From Phytophthora hibernalis (lineage: Eukaryota > Oomycota > Peronosporomycetes > Peronosporales > Peronosporaceae), in assembly GCA_012656075.1 (NCBI GenBank), contig JAAKBF010000030.1, positions 992,001 to 1,056,000 of the forward strand: 64,000 nt of DNA. Reading direction: 5' to 3'. This document shows positions 8,369 through 23,300 of this stretch, piece by piece (positions within the stretch are counted from its first letter, which is position 1; the number at the start of each line of letters is the position of its first letter). The notes beneath the pieces are model-generated. The model made no database searches. It was given only the letters and a program-made list of their open reading frames with translations, and was not told the origin of the DNA. Position numbers and translations under genes: made by a program.

Positions 8369-11300
8369 ATGTCCGCGGAGGGTGGATGGACAACTGACCC
8401 AGTACTTACTGAAAAACTTCCTGTGGACGTCGAGAACATGCAGGACGTCGAGGCACTACGCCACTTTGAACACGCTCTAAACCTGTTTGCTGGCATGAGA
8501 GGGTGGCAGGCACCCTCAAGACTCCGTGTATCATGTTTTGAAGACAAGCAGCGTTTGCAACTTATTCCTCCGTCTGATAGTAGACGGCTCTCTCTGCTTC
8601 GTTTGTCTGATAAAGATCGGCAGCTATTTATTTTAGTGAGCACGGGTAGCTCAGCAGGAGGACTTGAAAAGTGGTTGGGTGACGGATTGGAGATTACGTA
8701 TGTGCTACTGTATGGGTTTCTTCAGTCACGGCGAAATTCTGGACCCAAGTCTCTTGCAAAGCTGGACGCCATTTTCTTACGGCAGGATCGCATCGAAGCT
8801 GCGATACACAAGCTGTCTTGTTTCAGTCTCGAAGTGTGGAAACGAGTAGAGTTTCGCATCACGGATATCGAAGACGTATCCATGGTGAGAAGCGTGAATG
8901 AACTTTTGACAGGCTTTGTTCGCGATAGTAAACTGCACAGCGGTGAGATCGAAGGGTCTGTCTTTTTCTCTGCGCTTGTCGGCTATCTGGTTAGAAAATG
9001 CGATCAGCTCGCCCAAAGTTTAACGGGGTTGATTGATTCGACTCAAGGAGTGCGCGGACCACTACATACTTGTGTTGCAGAGTGTGTACGATTGTTGCGC
9101 CAACAGCTTGAACAGCAAGCAGTTCATTCTGCGACTGCAGATGCACACCTGCTAAATAGTGGCTTAAAAATCATTGATGTCGAAAAATCAATACTTCCCG
9201 AAGCAGCTCCGGTTTGGGAAGAATCTATATGAGCGGAAAGGAGTCCATATTAACTCACCACCAGTGCGAGATGACGGCGAGAGATAAATATCTTCACCTA
9301 AAAGCGAGATGGAAGCTAGAAGATTTAAGTTGGGGAAGACTTCAAGGTACGAAGCTACTCTGACTATTGCTTGAAGTCCGCTAATTAATGGTTTTCTTCC
9401 GCAGATATATTTTTGTTGACGCAAAGGATATTGCTCTCGAGTACGTTTTCGTTCGGATGAACCCAGATCATAATCTTGATGATGATATGCGTGGGGAAGA
9501 TCGTGAGATATTCTCGAGAAGAGAAGCGCAGCACGCTTTCACTATTCTCTGCGGTGACACGCTAAATGTTCCTTTGGATGTTTCCATCGGAGTCGGCATC
9601 AACATTGTACACACCGATTTGCTGCCTCATATGAGCTCACTACTTTCACTAAGCACTGTTCTGAGGGAGTATCCAGAAGCGACTTCTGTTTCATTCGGGT
9701 ATTGTTACGCACCAGCTACCCAAATTACTCGGGTGGTCTTTCGGGTGCACGCAGAAGCCTACAATGGTCGAAGGCGTGATAATGATGATGGAATTATGGA
9801 GAGGTGGAGGTTACCAAGTGTCATCAAAGAAGTGGATAGATTTCTCGGCTCTGCACTCGAGGAGGAAGCAGTTGCTTTCTGTAATTCAGATGGTCTAAGT
9901 TTTTGCATTCTTGCTTGCAAGATGAAGGGGGTCAGTGGCGGACGATCATGTTTGGTCTACCATTTTTTGAAAATATATATCAGGAGGGAAGCCGAATGTG
10001 TCCAACTGAAGGAATTTTACATGCGATGAAGCGGACCATGGCAATAATCCCTCGATCGCTAGAAAGCATTTCGAAGAAAAATATCCAGATCATGCTCAGT
10101 TTGGCGGAAAAGTGTTCTGATGTTGGGGACGGGGCAATTAATGCATTACTATCGATATGCTCAAATGTTCCTCAACCAGTTTCGACACTAAGAGATCAAT
10201 TTTCTGCTCTTCCAATGACAGAAATCCAGGTATGTACGTCGGAAGGTATCACTACTTTCGTATTTTTTAATTTAAATTGCTCCTGTTTTGTAGAAAGAGT
10301 TCTCGATTCAAGGCGGCCTCGAATTTCTTGTTTCTGCTGCCGAAACATTTCACGGCTCGCCTGCTCGCAAGGAATCCATAGAGTGCGGAATTGTGAAATT
10401 GCTTCAAGCTCATGAATTCAGCTTAAGAAGCGGGTTGCTTGTTCACTGGCGTGAGTGGCTCGAATATTATGTCGAAAGAAGAGCCTGGACAACAAATACG
10501 GCAACACCGACGTTCTCGGTATTTTTACTCGAGCAAATTCATAAACACTTTTTCGCATCCAGTGTCTTTGGGGAACCAGCCGTAGAAATATGTACGTGCG
10601 GTTGCCAAGTACGTTCAGAGGATGATATTGGCGCGTGTGTTGGTGTCATGGAGATTTTTGTGCGGCTAATGCTTACTGAAGTTGGAGTGACGTGGGCTCA
10701 AGAGGAGATGAGGGGACCAGAAGCTTGTGTATCCTTTTGTCTTGGAGCGTGGAATGGCGACAAAACGTACCGAAATTGGCCGAGTTACAGTCGCTCATTT
10801 TAAAGAGCTTGTGTGATTTTATTGAAAGGATGACAAGTTCACATCAGTATCTACGGATTCTATCGTCTTTGACGCCTCGTCTTCTCATGCTCTTAAAACA
10901 GCAAAATTGTACTTCCTTGCACACTGGAGCCTTACGGGTTCTAAGCCTTACGTTTCGGTTGGCTGTGGACAAAAAGTCTGGTCTATCTCGATGGAGCCTT
11001 TTCTCGCTGAATTTTATCGGATAATTGAGAGTATATGTGAAGGCCCTTCTCATTCAAACATGAACGATATCATGGTCGGCGTGATATTAAAATCCGATTA
11101 TTCCGAGCTCCCCAGCTGCGTGCCTACTAGCATGCCGTCTTTGCTCCACGAAGAACACGTGAATTTTGTTGGTGGATCTGGCCAGTTATCTCCTGTAGCG
11201 CGCTCACGAACAAAATCCTTGCTCCAAACTCTGGTTTCTTTCTGCTCTCTGACTTGGAACTCGGTTCTCCAGCCATTTTGCCAAATTCCAGCAATCATAA

Positions 11301-14300
11301 GCCTCGGTTGGATGCTCACGAGTCCTGAAATTGCAGAAGAGTTAGCGCAACTGGAACTGGATGAAGTTTTGCTGACACTCATAGAACACGAAAGTACTGT
11401 TGTGTCTATTCTTGCGATTCGAGCGCTCGTTGTACTGTTGTTTCAAGGTTTGTCGTCACGGCGCATAGTCGAAGAGTATCGTTTAAAACGACTTTGCAAC
11501 TTTCTTACCACTGTATTAGGATCTGGTACTCGACTGATGCTTTCGCCTAAGCGCGGTGGCGATACTGAAAACCCAGATGCAATTCATTTTTCCGCAAATG
11601 AGCACGAGTTGTACTTGATTCTACTCCAGTACAGTGTCTTTAACAGTGAAAAGCAAAGCCGTATCCATCAAACAGAGCTCGAGCAAGAAGAATTGGACGA
11701 AATGGAACAGTCGCTTATTCATGTTATCTGGGAAGGAAATGAGTGGAGCGATTCGAGTCGAGTGGGGGCTGAGAAACTAGCAGCTAACTTCAAATTACTT
11801 GCTGTATTTTCCTCGATGACAACAAATGTGGTGTCCATCGGGCATAGTGACGAGATACGACAGATTATAGCGCTTTTGGTGGTAAGCTTTCTGCCAACTA
11901 GTAGCTGATCGCTAACCAATTCTAACCCTTCACGTGTTGATGTGGTTTACTAGCCATTTATCCGAGAGCGAGCACAAACGGCCTCGCATAATATTACGTT
12001 GTACTTACTTTCACTGAGGAATATCATATGGGCAACACGCTCAGAGTTAGCAAAGTGGGGATATTTAGAGCTGACCGAAGCCTCTTTCCTCCGAAAGCTT
12101 CTTCTACTTTCGATGGACCGAGTGCATCAGGTGCATATATTAGTTGGGCTGGAAAGATAGACAACGAACTAACGTTCTCTTGCTTGCAGGATCTGGCGTC
12201 TGGGATATTATGGGGTCTTGCCGACGCTTACGAGAAAACAAACATATTTTTGCTTTCGTTTGAAGTGGACGATGCAAAAGGCAGCTATCTTTCGAAAAAG
12301 ACCGGCTTTGCTGTGATGATTGAAAACTTGGTATCAAAGATAGCATCCGGACGATCTGCCGAAAGCGATTCCGGCACACTCGCCTCCATGATCGCTAATC
12401 CTACTGCTGCCGACATCTTCATTGCCAACTACGGATATTCATTTGTGTTAAAGTTGATCGATTCCATACTGCGTTCGACCGTAACCAGACATATTGTTGG
12501 ACCTCTTCCTGCGAAAGAAGTAGACGATCGGACAGGCGAGGTGTTTGGAACGACGCTGTTTTACTCAAACCCGATCAAACACCAAAAGATCGTGAGTTGT
12601 TGCAATTATGCCGTACCGCAACTAAATCGCTCGAGATCATGCAACGAGCAAATGCTGAGTCTATTCTGGATGAAGCTGCAAGAACGAAGATAACAATTAT
12701 TCCGCTCCTCAACCACCCAAACAAGCAAATTGTGCTCCACGCAATTTGGTGCTGCAGTTCTCACCTTCAAGTGCATCCGACTAAGTGTGAAAAGCTGTTT
12801 GATTCTGACGTTCAAGATAAAGTGATTTCGTACTTATTTGATGACAAGTATCCACATATCCAGGATGCTGCGTTTTCATGTATGAAGCTAGCTCTAGCGG
12901 ATCAAAAATGTCTAACGGTACTGCAGGCAAAGACCTTTCCATTCCGAGAAAAAATTGTATTGTGTCTGCGTAGTCCTCACTTTCACGTAAAGCGAAAGGT
13001 GCGTTAAGTTACGAAGTGTTTTAAAGGTGACATGCTATTAATGAGTCTGGTTGTTCTCCGCGACAGGTTATTGTGTTTTTAGTGGAGGCTATATTTCGTC
13101 TTGATGATCAAAGTTTCCTCGATGGAGTTGCCGATGCATTTGCTGCTCCAGACAATCAAGGCATTCTATTAGAGCTTTTTAGTTCACTCTCGAAAGAGCT
13201 CGAGCATGACCCATCTGCAGGTGGTGTACTTCAACTGCTCGTTCGTTTAATTCTGACGTTGGATCTAGTGTTTCACACAGATGGTGATCAACTCGTGCAT
13301 GGTATTTGCCTAGCGTTGAAGTCGCACAGCACGGACACATTTGCCCGCCCAACGGTATGGGTAGTTAAGTTATACATGGGTTTGATGTTCTAATCATCGT
13401 ACTTGGCTTTAGTTGTTCAACTGCTTGCATCAGATTGTAACTCAAGACGACCGAGGGGCTTATCTATCGAAGAAAAGCCGGTTGGATGCAATTACTGACT
13501 TGCTGTCACAGCAATTGACGCTGAGTGAGTTGCGGAACATCGCTGGTATGCTTTTATCTGTTGCGAGCAAACACAGCGGTATCCGACACTACTTGAGTGG
13601 GTTCACATCGGGTTGTATCCCTAAAATTGCTAGTGTATTAGATGGGTTTTCGGAGTACTCGCAAGATTACGACACAACCAAGGATTCGGGACATCTGCAA
13701 AATGCACCCATTCTCATTTCAAAAGGAGACGAGGAGAAAAAGGAAACCCTTGCAATTCCATCTGAATCGTCGGCCAGTTTTCTGCTGAAAATGACGACCG
13801 CTAAAGTTGTGTACATTTCTCACTTCACAGAGGATGTTTATGAGCAGGTGCGTTGTTACTGGTTGGTGTACGTGGTGGTAGTTGTGAAGTTGTGCTGACA
13901 TTATGCTTGTAGTTTTTGAGATTGCTCGTTTTGCTGCTGAAAGGCCCCGAGTATAATTTAGAGGAGAGATATGGTTGTCTGTGTGATGATGGATGCTGTA
14001 GTTGTGACCCGTGCGACATCATCGCAAAGGTAAGGTTGAATTACAATATAGGGAATGGTTGGTTATTGTGACTATCTTTTGTGTTTAAAACTTGGCAGGC
14101 TCGATGTGGGCACCTAATTCTTCGACTCGTTGCAGCTCATCGCATTTCGTGCGCAACATATGACCTCGCGTATTTCCTTTCAACGACAGGAGCGGTAGCA
14201 ACAACCACCTTGAAATTATGCATCGAGGTGCTCGAAGTTCTAGCCGCCAATTACCAGAGCCGAGTGCAAATGTTACGTGGCGCTACTAAAATGGAATGGT

Positions 14301-17300
14301 CATGGATTCCGTTTCTGGTTAAACCCGCTATGCTTCCTGACTTTATCAGCCAGAATTCAGATGTAAGTGACAAGTCGAGTGCATGTGAGACTGACATAGT
14401 ACTCCCAATCCTACTGCTGGGTCGTTTGAGTGCTGCAAAAGGTTAGACTCATGGATCAAGAACTAGGTGCTGTGCTATTACTAACATCTAACTACGCGTT
14501 GCTCTTTCATGGCTTGTTCACAAACAGAGGTTGCTCAACGACTTGTGGCTGATCAACATTTTGTATCTCTTCTTTTTCCTTTACCTCACCTGGGTACGTA
14601 GCATTAGTTTAGCAAAGCTAAGTTTTAGTCACTAATGAAACGTTTGTATGGGTTTGTACAACAGAGACCCATCGCTCACACCGGATCTCCGTCGAGTATC
14701 ATCGTTCACATTAGCACGGCTAGCTGAACACCCTTCAGTCGTCCGAGACGCCCTTTTTCAGGAAAAATGGCAACGCTGACGGTACACCCCGATGAGGTGG
14801 ACGATGCGCACAAAGAGCACGACAAAATTGTGCTGGCCAACAAAATGGTTCTTTGGCGGAACCGAGCTCTACTGACCCCTGGACTGCAGGGAAGAAGTGC
14901 CGATGAGGGAACATTAGCAACATTGGTCAGCCTTCTGTCATTCTCAAATGCTACCGTCGCATGTAGCAGTGATTTCGCTGTCGGGTTGATTGGAGCAGGT
15001 GTACTTGCGCATCTCCTGTATTATCGAGTTAATACGCGCGATAATCCGCGACTTCGATCTGTAGTGTGGCGTTACACGCGCGCCATGAGCCCTACAAAAA
15101 TGTCGAAGATCAAATTCAGCCATCGTCCAAACGTTTGACTGCTTATTTGCATAACTGGATCGGACCAATGCTACAAAAACTCCGAAAGTCGGTCTTCGGA
15201 GCAACCCGAGGAGATGTATTGCAGCTATTACACGATGAATTGGTGTATACGTGTCAACAACTTCACGAACCCTCCGTCTACGAGCTATTGCTTGCTATGA
15301 TATCTCTCCACCTTCGGGTCACTTCCTGTAAGACTGCTGTTGAGATGAACGCGCCTACAAGGACACGGTTGACTGACGGCGCTACAGACGTCATTGAACT
15401 GTTCGAATATGATAATCTACCGGTACAACGCCCAAGGGAACGATATCTGCAATATGCTTCCAGTGAATCTGATCGATCCACACGTGAGCCCGACGACTAC
15501 AGTTTTCGTGGTTCTGCCCACATGTGGCTATTTCTCCGAAAGCTTTGGGATCTGTGCGTGGCTAGTCAAGTGCCTGTAAAAGAAATCATTCAAGTCCTCA
15601 AAGAAAACATCCCACACATTCTTGCGAGCTGGAAACGTGAACGTCATACTAGATTTTCTGCGTCTGCCTTTGACCGACGCCAATGCTTTCTGGAATTTTT
15701 AATTGCCGTCGGAGAAATTGAAGGTGGATTACTGAGTGTAATCGACGTAAAAACTATCGTCGAGATTGTTGTTGGATACGGACTAGATTCTGCTGCAACG
15801 CTGGGCATGGAATATAAGCTTTTGTTCCTTGTATGCCATCAATACCCAGAAAATGTCGAGTCGATGGGACAATGGTTTAATCTAACTCACAGTAGTGGCC
15901 ACGAGCTCGCACCAACGAATCCCTTTTGCCAGTTTTGGAGCCGAGTTCGATTGCGTCAGCTCCCGGTGAAGCTCTCGTGTCCATCCACCGTAGCGACAAA
16001 GAAAACAATGTTAGTCCACGCTCCCGAGGCCAACTTGGCTACAATCTTTGGTATCGATCTGCTTAGGCTCCTTTCATCCGGTTCCCCACAAGTTGTTCAT
16101 TGGTATGCTCAATGTCAAGGGTATACCGAGCTTCTGGATATGGTGTTACTGGCTTCGAGGGTACCAGCCCTCCAAATGACACATATACTGGTCAGGACGT
16201 TTCTGTCCAATTTACTTTACTTGGTGGATCAGCTTGTAGAGCAAGACCAAGACCGATACTATCGTATTTTTGAACTAGATCCGCGCTATCTACGATGTAT
16301 CGTGGACCTCATTTACACTCCTGCACATCAAATACAGATGGATGCAATCAAACTTGTGCAAAATTTGACGCAACGGCCACAGCTCTTTGCGATGCTCTCT
16401 CGCATAGATAATTTCGTCCACACTCATGGAACCGTAAACGCCGATGTTGTTATCTACATTGGAGAAATACTAACCAGGCGACAGGTGTCTCCACCTTTAC
16501 ACAAGACCGATTGATGGTGCTTGCGCATGTCTGGTATGTTCCGTTTTTCACCGACTTGAGTATCACTGAACTAGTGAAGCTGTCTTTAGGATTTTGCTTG
16601 TGTACTCAACCGATTGAAAATGCTTGGGCACTACTGATAAATGATAACCGGTTTAGCGCTATTCCTGAGTGGATGCTCGAGTCAAACGCCAGTGGATACG
16701 CGAACTTCACGTGCAGTATGGAGCAAATTCAAAACCGGTTTGATGAGGTGATGCACAACGAAAAACATAAATTGGCAATGTATTCGATAACCAAAGATAC
16801 ATATTTTAACGTTACAACGGCATCCACCCGAAGGCGTATCGCGATGCGACTGGGTAATTTACTCAAGACTTATAATAACGATACACATATGTATCGGGGG
16901 TCTGTACAAGCGCGAAATGGTCTTATCACGAGGCTAGGTAGACTTCTCATTGAGAACCGCGCAGAGATTATTCGTCGAGTGGCCTATACAAAGCGAATTT
17001 CCGAGCGAGTTTTGTTTGAGCAAATGCAAAAACAACAGCTGTCGGATTTGTTATCGTTATTGCAGGAAAGTCCCCTTTTGAGGGGATTCATAGAGACCAT
17101 CTCGCAAACCTGGCATTTCGCATGGGGGATCCTGTTGAAATTATAATTGATACAGCTTCGACGAAGCAAACACTTCCGCTCCTTATCCTTTTCGACGAAG
17201 CCGTAGAGTTTGAGATGCATGTACAAAATCAAATTGTAATTCAAGGGTCTGCATCAAGAGGAGGATTACTAGGGCTACCTTCGTGGCTGGAAAGCGATTC

Positions 17301-20300
17301 ACAATCGAAGGACAACTATACTGTGGTGAAAAAGTGTGGATTACTTGGAATAATCGTATCGAGGGACATTTTGGAGGCCGAACTACCGGACCTCTCCTTC
17401 AATTTGGTGGAAAAGCGGCTTCGCAGTGCCTATTGCCGTGGTGATGCTCAAAGAATCTCACAGTTGATGGCCCTCCAAGATGATTTTTCAATGCGTATGC
17501 CAGCTAGACATCGACTTCAAAGCTCAGCATCGTGTCTGCTTGTGCATTTAGTGAGTTCTGACGTATTTATTGATACTCTCCTTCAAGATAGTTGGGCGAT
17601 ACGAATCATCATGGATATTGCGCTAGCAGCCCTACCTGCTGATGTTGTACTCAACGCTCTGACTGTTGTTGTCGCAATGACAGTAAATGAGGCCTACACA
17701 AAACAGTTTTGGATGAAAGCCTCAGCGATACAGAATGATCAGCAATCTGAAAAAATTAAAAGTCACACTTTAACGCCAGTCATGCTGGTGGCTGGGTTTG
17801 TAAGCCGATTCAAGCTCCGATTGTGGTTAAGTCGCCCTGAAATCCTAAAATCATTTTTCCTGATTCAATCTCAGGTCGCTCGGTATTTTCCTGCATTTTG
17901 GATTGACTTGGAAAAAATGTGGACAACTTCGTATTTGCGCAGTTGTCTGGACTTGCTGCGCTCGGGCCAACACGAAGTTACTGACGTGGTAGGAGACCAC
18001 CTTAGTAGATCTATTCCTCATCGATTGGATTATCTTACTCGTTGTGGTCATTCTATGGGATTGGACTTGGAGGTGGCTCAAATTCTGGTCATAGCACGGT
18101 GTGGATGTATTGTAAGCTTACTCCGACTGTTTAATGCGTTTTGCTTGGATGAAGTGCTTCGCGAAAGGATATGGGAGAGTGTGATCAACTCATCGCAAAC
18201 GTTTGATGGTGTACTACAATTAGTTTCAGCAGGAGTGTTGCATACGTTTGATACAGGGAACAGTGATGATCTAGAGGTCTACTGTAGCTTTATCCATCTG
18301 GTATGTACGAGCGGCATCAGTGAGCCTTTGGATTCTGAGTTTCGATCCGCGATTGGAAACCGCTTCGGCATTTTTCAACACTTCTGACAAAACTTCAAAC
18401 GTTCCCTGAAGGGCACATAGTACGTTCGAAGTGTGATATTATAGCTCCTTCACTACTTTCAACAGTATACTGACATATCCTTGTTTTTATTCACGCAGAA
18501 CTTGATGATCCTTCGATGTATTGGAACTATATGCAGTGACACACCTTTTAACTGCAACCTCATTGCAACGACAGTTATTGAAAGCAAAGGAGAGCAAAGG
18601 GAAACATTTCTGATCGATGTTGTCGCCAAGTTACTGACGAAATTGGATGAATATTTGCAAACGAATGGCTTCGCTGATCCTTTACTGGTCGAAACGACAT
18701 TTTTATGCATTGACGCAATAACATCCGTGCCGGATCAAATTGAACGCTTCAACGCGGGTGGTCTCGTAGCAGTCGCACTCCAAATTGTTCATTCGTTTAC
18801 GACAACAACGCAAACGTTGTCTCAGTCAACAACTTCGGCTTTACAATCTGTGGTGCGGTCAATGTGGCACACGTTGGGATCAAAACGCGAAATGTACGTC
18901 GATGTGATTAGTGAGGCACACATTTCGATTCTAATAGTTGGATACGAGCGGATTTCAACTCAGTTTTCGGCTGAAGTCAATAATATGCAACTATTGTACC
19001 TGCTGAAAGAGTACGCAGGCCTATTGAGCACTTTGTTATCCTCTCACAAGTTCTGTGATGCACTCTGGACGACGGGCGTTTGCAAATCGGATTCGAACAA
19101 CCAGTTTATTACCTGGATATACCACTGGATTATATTTGATGCAAGCAAAGCCCCTGATGTTGTCGCTTTGACTCTGAACCGTAGCCAAAAACGACTCCGT
19201 TTATTAGAAACTGCCACCGAAATGCAAGGCACATCAGTGATATTAGCAACAACGTTGGGTACACATGAAGAATTCTCCAAGCTTCTCAGTCTTCACCCCA
19301 GCTTTGGAAAGGTCATCACGTACATTTTCGCAGAATTTCAGGATGGCAGCAGCTTTGATGTCGAACGAGCTACAACTTGGGTAAAATTTCTATGCTCCGT
19401 TGCGGAACAATGGGATGGACGAAAAAATTCAGCATCGTATGGAAAAAGTTCAAGATTTTCTTCAACACTTTGATGTTCAGGCGCTTTTGAAGGCATGCTA
19501 CGACATCCAAGCGCAAAACGACACATTTGAGTGTTATGCTATGCGTTTCATGTGGCTACTTGTAAAAGTGAACTCATACTCAGTCGGCAAGGATAGCAAA
19601 ATGATCGAGTATTACGATGTGTTACCTCTGACCGACGATATTTTGAAATCACCATCGTCTTCGATGCGTACAAAATGCAATGCGATTGGTTTGGTGGCCG
19701 AGCTGTCCGTTGGGCAAGCGTTGCTTCCTTTAAATCCAGAAATTTCGTCACGCCTCATAGAAGTTGTAAAATCAGTGTTGATGATGCTGGCCCTCGATTC
19801 GATGAGAATATCCAGAGATACACTAACTTCGGTTTGCTTAAATCTTTCTGATGATTTCTTGTCTTCACGAAATTGTGCTGATGGCCAAGAAAACTCTCCC
19901 ATCGAATTACGATTTCATATCATCCACCAGACTCGCAGATTGGTCATGCACCTGTTCACAATACGAGAAATTCGCATGATACTATTTGATGCCGCATTCT
20001 TTCATCCTCTGCTACAACGAACCCTTTTGTGGATTCAATAAGAATTTTGCGGGTAAGTGGAAATAGTGAGGTATTCGCGAAGGCCCAAGTGGATGCCATT
20101 CAGCTGATTACAGTTTTACTTAGTTGCACTGCAAATGTTGACTTTGAAGTTCCCAAGGAGGTTCGTGCATACCGTTTGATAGCGCGTCGTGAGGGTTACT
20201 TGCGCCACTGCATCCATCTTCTCTCGAAACCCCAAACGTACACATTTCATCTTGCAATCGTACAATCATTGTTTGCGTACGTAAACCGAAACGTTTGTGC

Positions 20301-23300
20301 AAGCGCAGAAGTCGTAACTCTACGTGAGCAGGAAAATAAAGATTTGATGGGAATCTTACTTGCGATTTTAAGTGCTGACGACAACAAAGAAGTGTTATCG
20401 AACACATCGCAACTTTGCCTACGAGTTTACAACTTGTTAATTGAGTTCTCGTTTTGTAATGCTGCGTATGCTGCAAGACCCAATAATATTGTTGTTTTTG
20501 GAAAGCTTCGAGAGGCAGCGGGACGACACAGTGCATTACTTGGGTCGGATATACCGCGAACAATGTTCTTTATTGCCCGAATCCAAGGGAACTCGAAATT
20601 GAGTACTGGCGCGCATATATTTGAGGAGATATGGGAGATGGCATCCACAGTCTTGCTCCATCCACAGATTACTTTATTTCCAGATACGCTTATCTACGCT
20701 CTGGAAATGGTGCGGGTCTCCGGAATCGAGCCACTCGAGTTCGTTTTGCGTGACTGGGAACGTCAAGGAGGCTTGTTGTACTACGTTTGATTGACTTGGC
20801 GCACTCCAGCAACTCCGACAATGAGGTTACTACAACATCACGATTAGCGATGGAAGTAATAGCATCCGCGTGCGCTTCAGACACGTTTGGCGAGTGTGTC
20901 AACACAAGCCCAGATATCGTCTTCGAACTTGTGAGGGACTATCCCTGGAGTAAACATCAAACGCAACTTTTAAAAGTTCTCCTTAAACGAGGGCATGCTC
21001 AGCAGAAAATGCACTGTTGTCGCAGCGTCTTTTGATCAAGCTTGACGAAATTGCTCAGCTGAAGTGTGACCATCATCTACCTCTGTTGGAGCTTGTACCG
21101 AGTTTGCTTCCTCTCTGCACAGCAGAGAACACATTTTGCAGAGCTTACTCTGTATTCTCGAGGAGATCAAGGATCATGAGGACAAATCAAAACTGGAGAC
21201 TATTGCGAGAGCACTGTGGAGTGCTCTTGATCATTGTGACTTCAGCATGCTTTCAAAGGAAATGGTGATGAAGTTTCAAGTGAGTTTAACACGACTGATA
21301 AGTACCTTGAAAGCAAATAATAGCCCCGCGCTAATACTGTTAAACTATGAATTCTTGCACGAACAAAACAACATGATACCGATGGCATTACCTTTGGAAT
21401 TGCTGCTTTTAGCGAGTCTATATAAGATTTCATACTTCGTTGGAACGGATTTACTGCCAGTAAATCAGGAAGCTTCAGCATGTCTGTCAATGTGGATGAG
21501 TATCAATTTGAGCCGCCTTTACAATTCAAAAGATGAAGAAGTGATACGGCTTCTTAGTCTGTTGGTCTTTTATTATTTGGATTCGAACGCTCAGTCCGAG
21601 TCAGCCAAGAAAATACTCAATTCGTGCCATTATTGGCGATCACTTACGCGAAAATTTGCCAGTATTCCCAATAGAGACATCCACCACACTATTTCACAGT
21701 TGATGCTCCAGCTACTGCAAGGTCCAGCCAGCCAAGAGTTTCTCAGTTTCGTTACCGATACTTTAGGACTGGACTTGATCGATATACTATGGTGGGAAAT
21801 GCGCTCAGCAGCGACTGTGAGTGGTGAGGGTCGTGCTTTGTGGTGCTCCATTCTGGACGAGTTATGTCGTTGTCGGGATGATGCATTAAGCATTATGGAC
21901 AAGGGCTTCTTGGAACAGTTCATCCGACTTGAGCATTTCCTATCAAACGTGGAGCAACTTGCGACAACAAAACTTCTTTGCCTGCTTTCTTCTGTGTTTC
22001 AAGTGACTACCACCAGTGATCATGAGCTTTTTCTTCAACATCAAGAACCGTTAACGATGGAGGTCCTCGTTGAACTCTGCGTTAAAACAATTGCTGTCAT
22101 GTCAAACCCAAGTGAAGCAAAATGGTATGCTGTAGAAGTTCTTTATGTCCTGGCGATGAACGACGAAACACTCTCTGTTATTTGGAAGGCGTTATGTCTG
22201 GTGGAAACGGGCATTATTGATCTAGCGAAAGGTAGCGAACGGATGTGTGCGATATCCGAGATGATGTTACTATGTCAAGGTGATATCGGTGATCTTGTAC
22301 ACATATTATCGTTGATACTCAAATTATTTGGGTCTTCAAACAACATTGCAGCTCTCATCTATGCTCGAAATGTAGCCGACTGCTGGCCTATGATCGATGC
22401 ACTTGTTGAAGTCTTGGAGCAATGTACTAGTTCGATGAATCTCTCGAATCTCCGACCAATTCAACTTACCACCTGTGATCCTGCCGAGTTTCTCCCGTAT
22501 CATCAGTCCTCAGACCTCCACGCGAAAGCCACAATACTGGCACTGCAACTTGTGCACCTTTGTGCTGCCAACCAACCTTTTGCTGAATCACTGAAAGCAG
22601 AAACAGATTTGATACACAAACTTTTTGTATGCCTTGCTATCTCACAATGGGAGATTTCAAGCGGTGCAGCAATCACACTAATCACCGTAACTCGTTGCTC
22701 TTGGGGAGTAAATCATGAAGAGGATACCACTGCAGACATATCGCGATACAAATGTGAAAATGGTGTCTACAGAAAGCTTGACTTTTTCGCCTCGCTACTC
22801 TTTCAAAAGCTTTTAGCATGTCACCTCTAAATTTGTTTCCGTCCTGTTTCGTGCTTTTGGCGCGCTGGATACGATTTTATTCGATGAATTTGTCCTTACT
22901 TGGCGGCACGCAGCTCGTGTTACCTTTTGAAACAGCTGAAGATGACCTCTCTTCAAGGACGGTGTTGCAAGATCCAAAATTCCACGACTTGCATGAAACT
23001 TTGGTGATAAGTGTACTCGAATTGCTGCTTTATTGTGTGTCAAATTTCCATTCGGAAATATACAAGAATGACAACAGCAATGAAGAAGAACGGGAGCACT
23101 CGCTACTTTTACAGTCATTGCTAACGCTGTGTCAGCGTCGGTCTAACAAACTCGAGAGCTCTGTCGACGTCATTGGCAGCACTGAAGCCGACACTTGTAT
23201 CGTTGCAAACGGGATAATACGTAGCCGCTCCCTGGAATTAGTGCAATTGTTGTGTTCGTTGAATCTACCACACACGTCGTCCGTGGAAGTATTTACTAAT

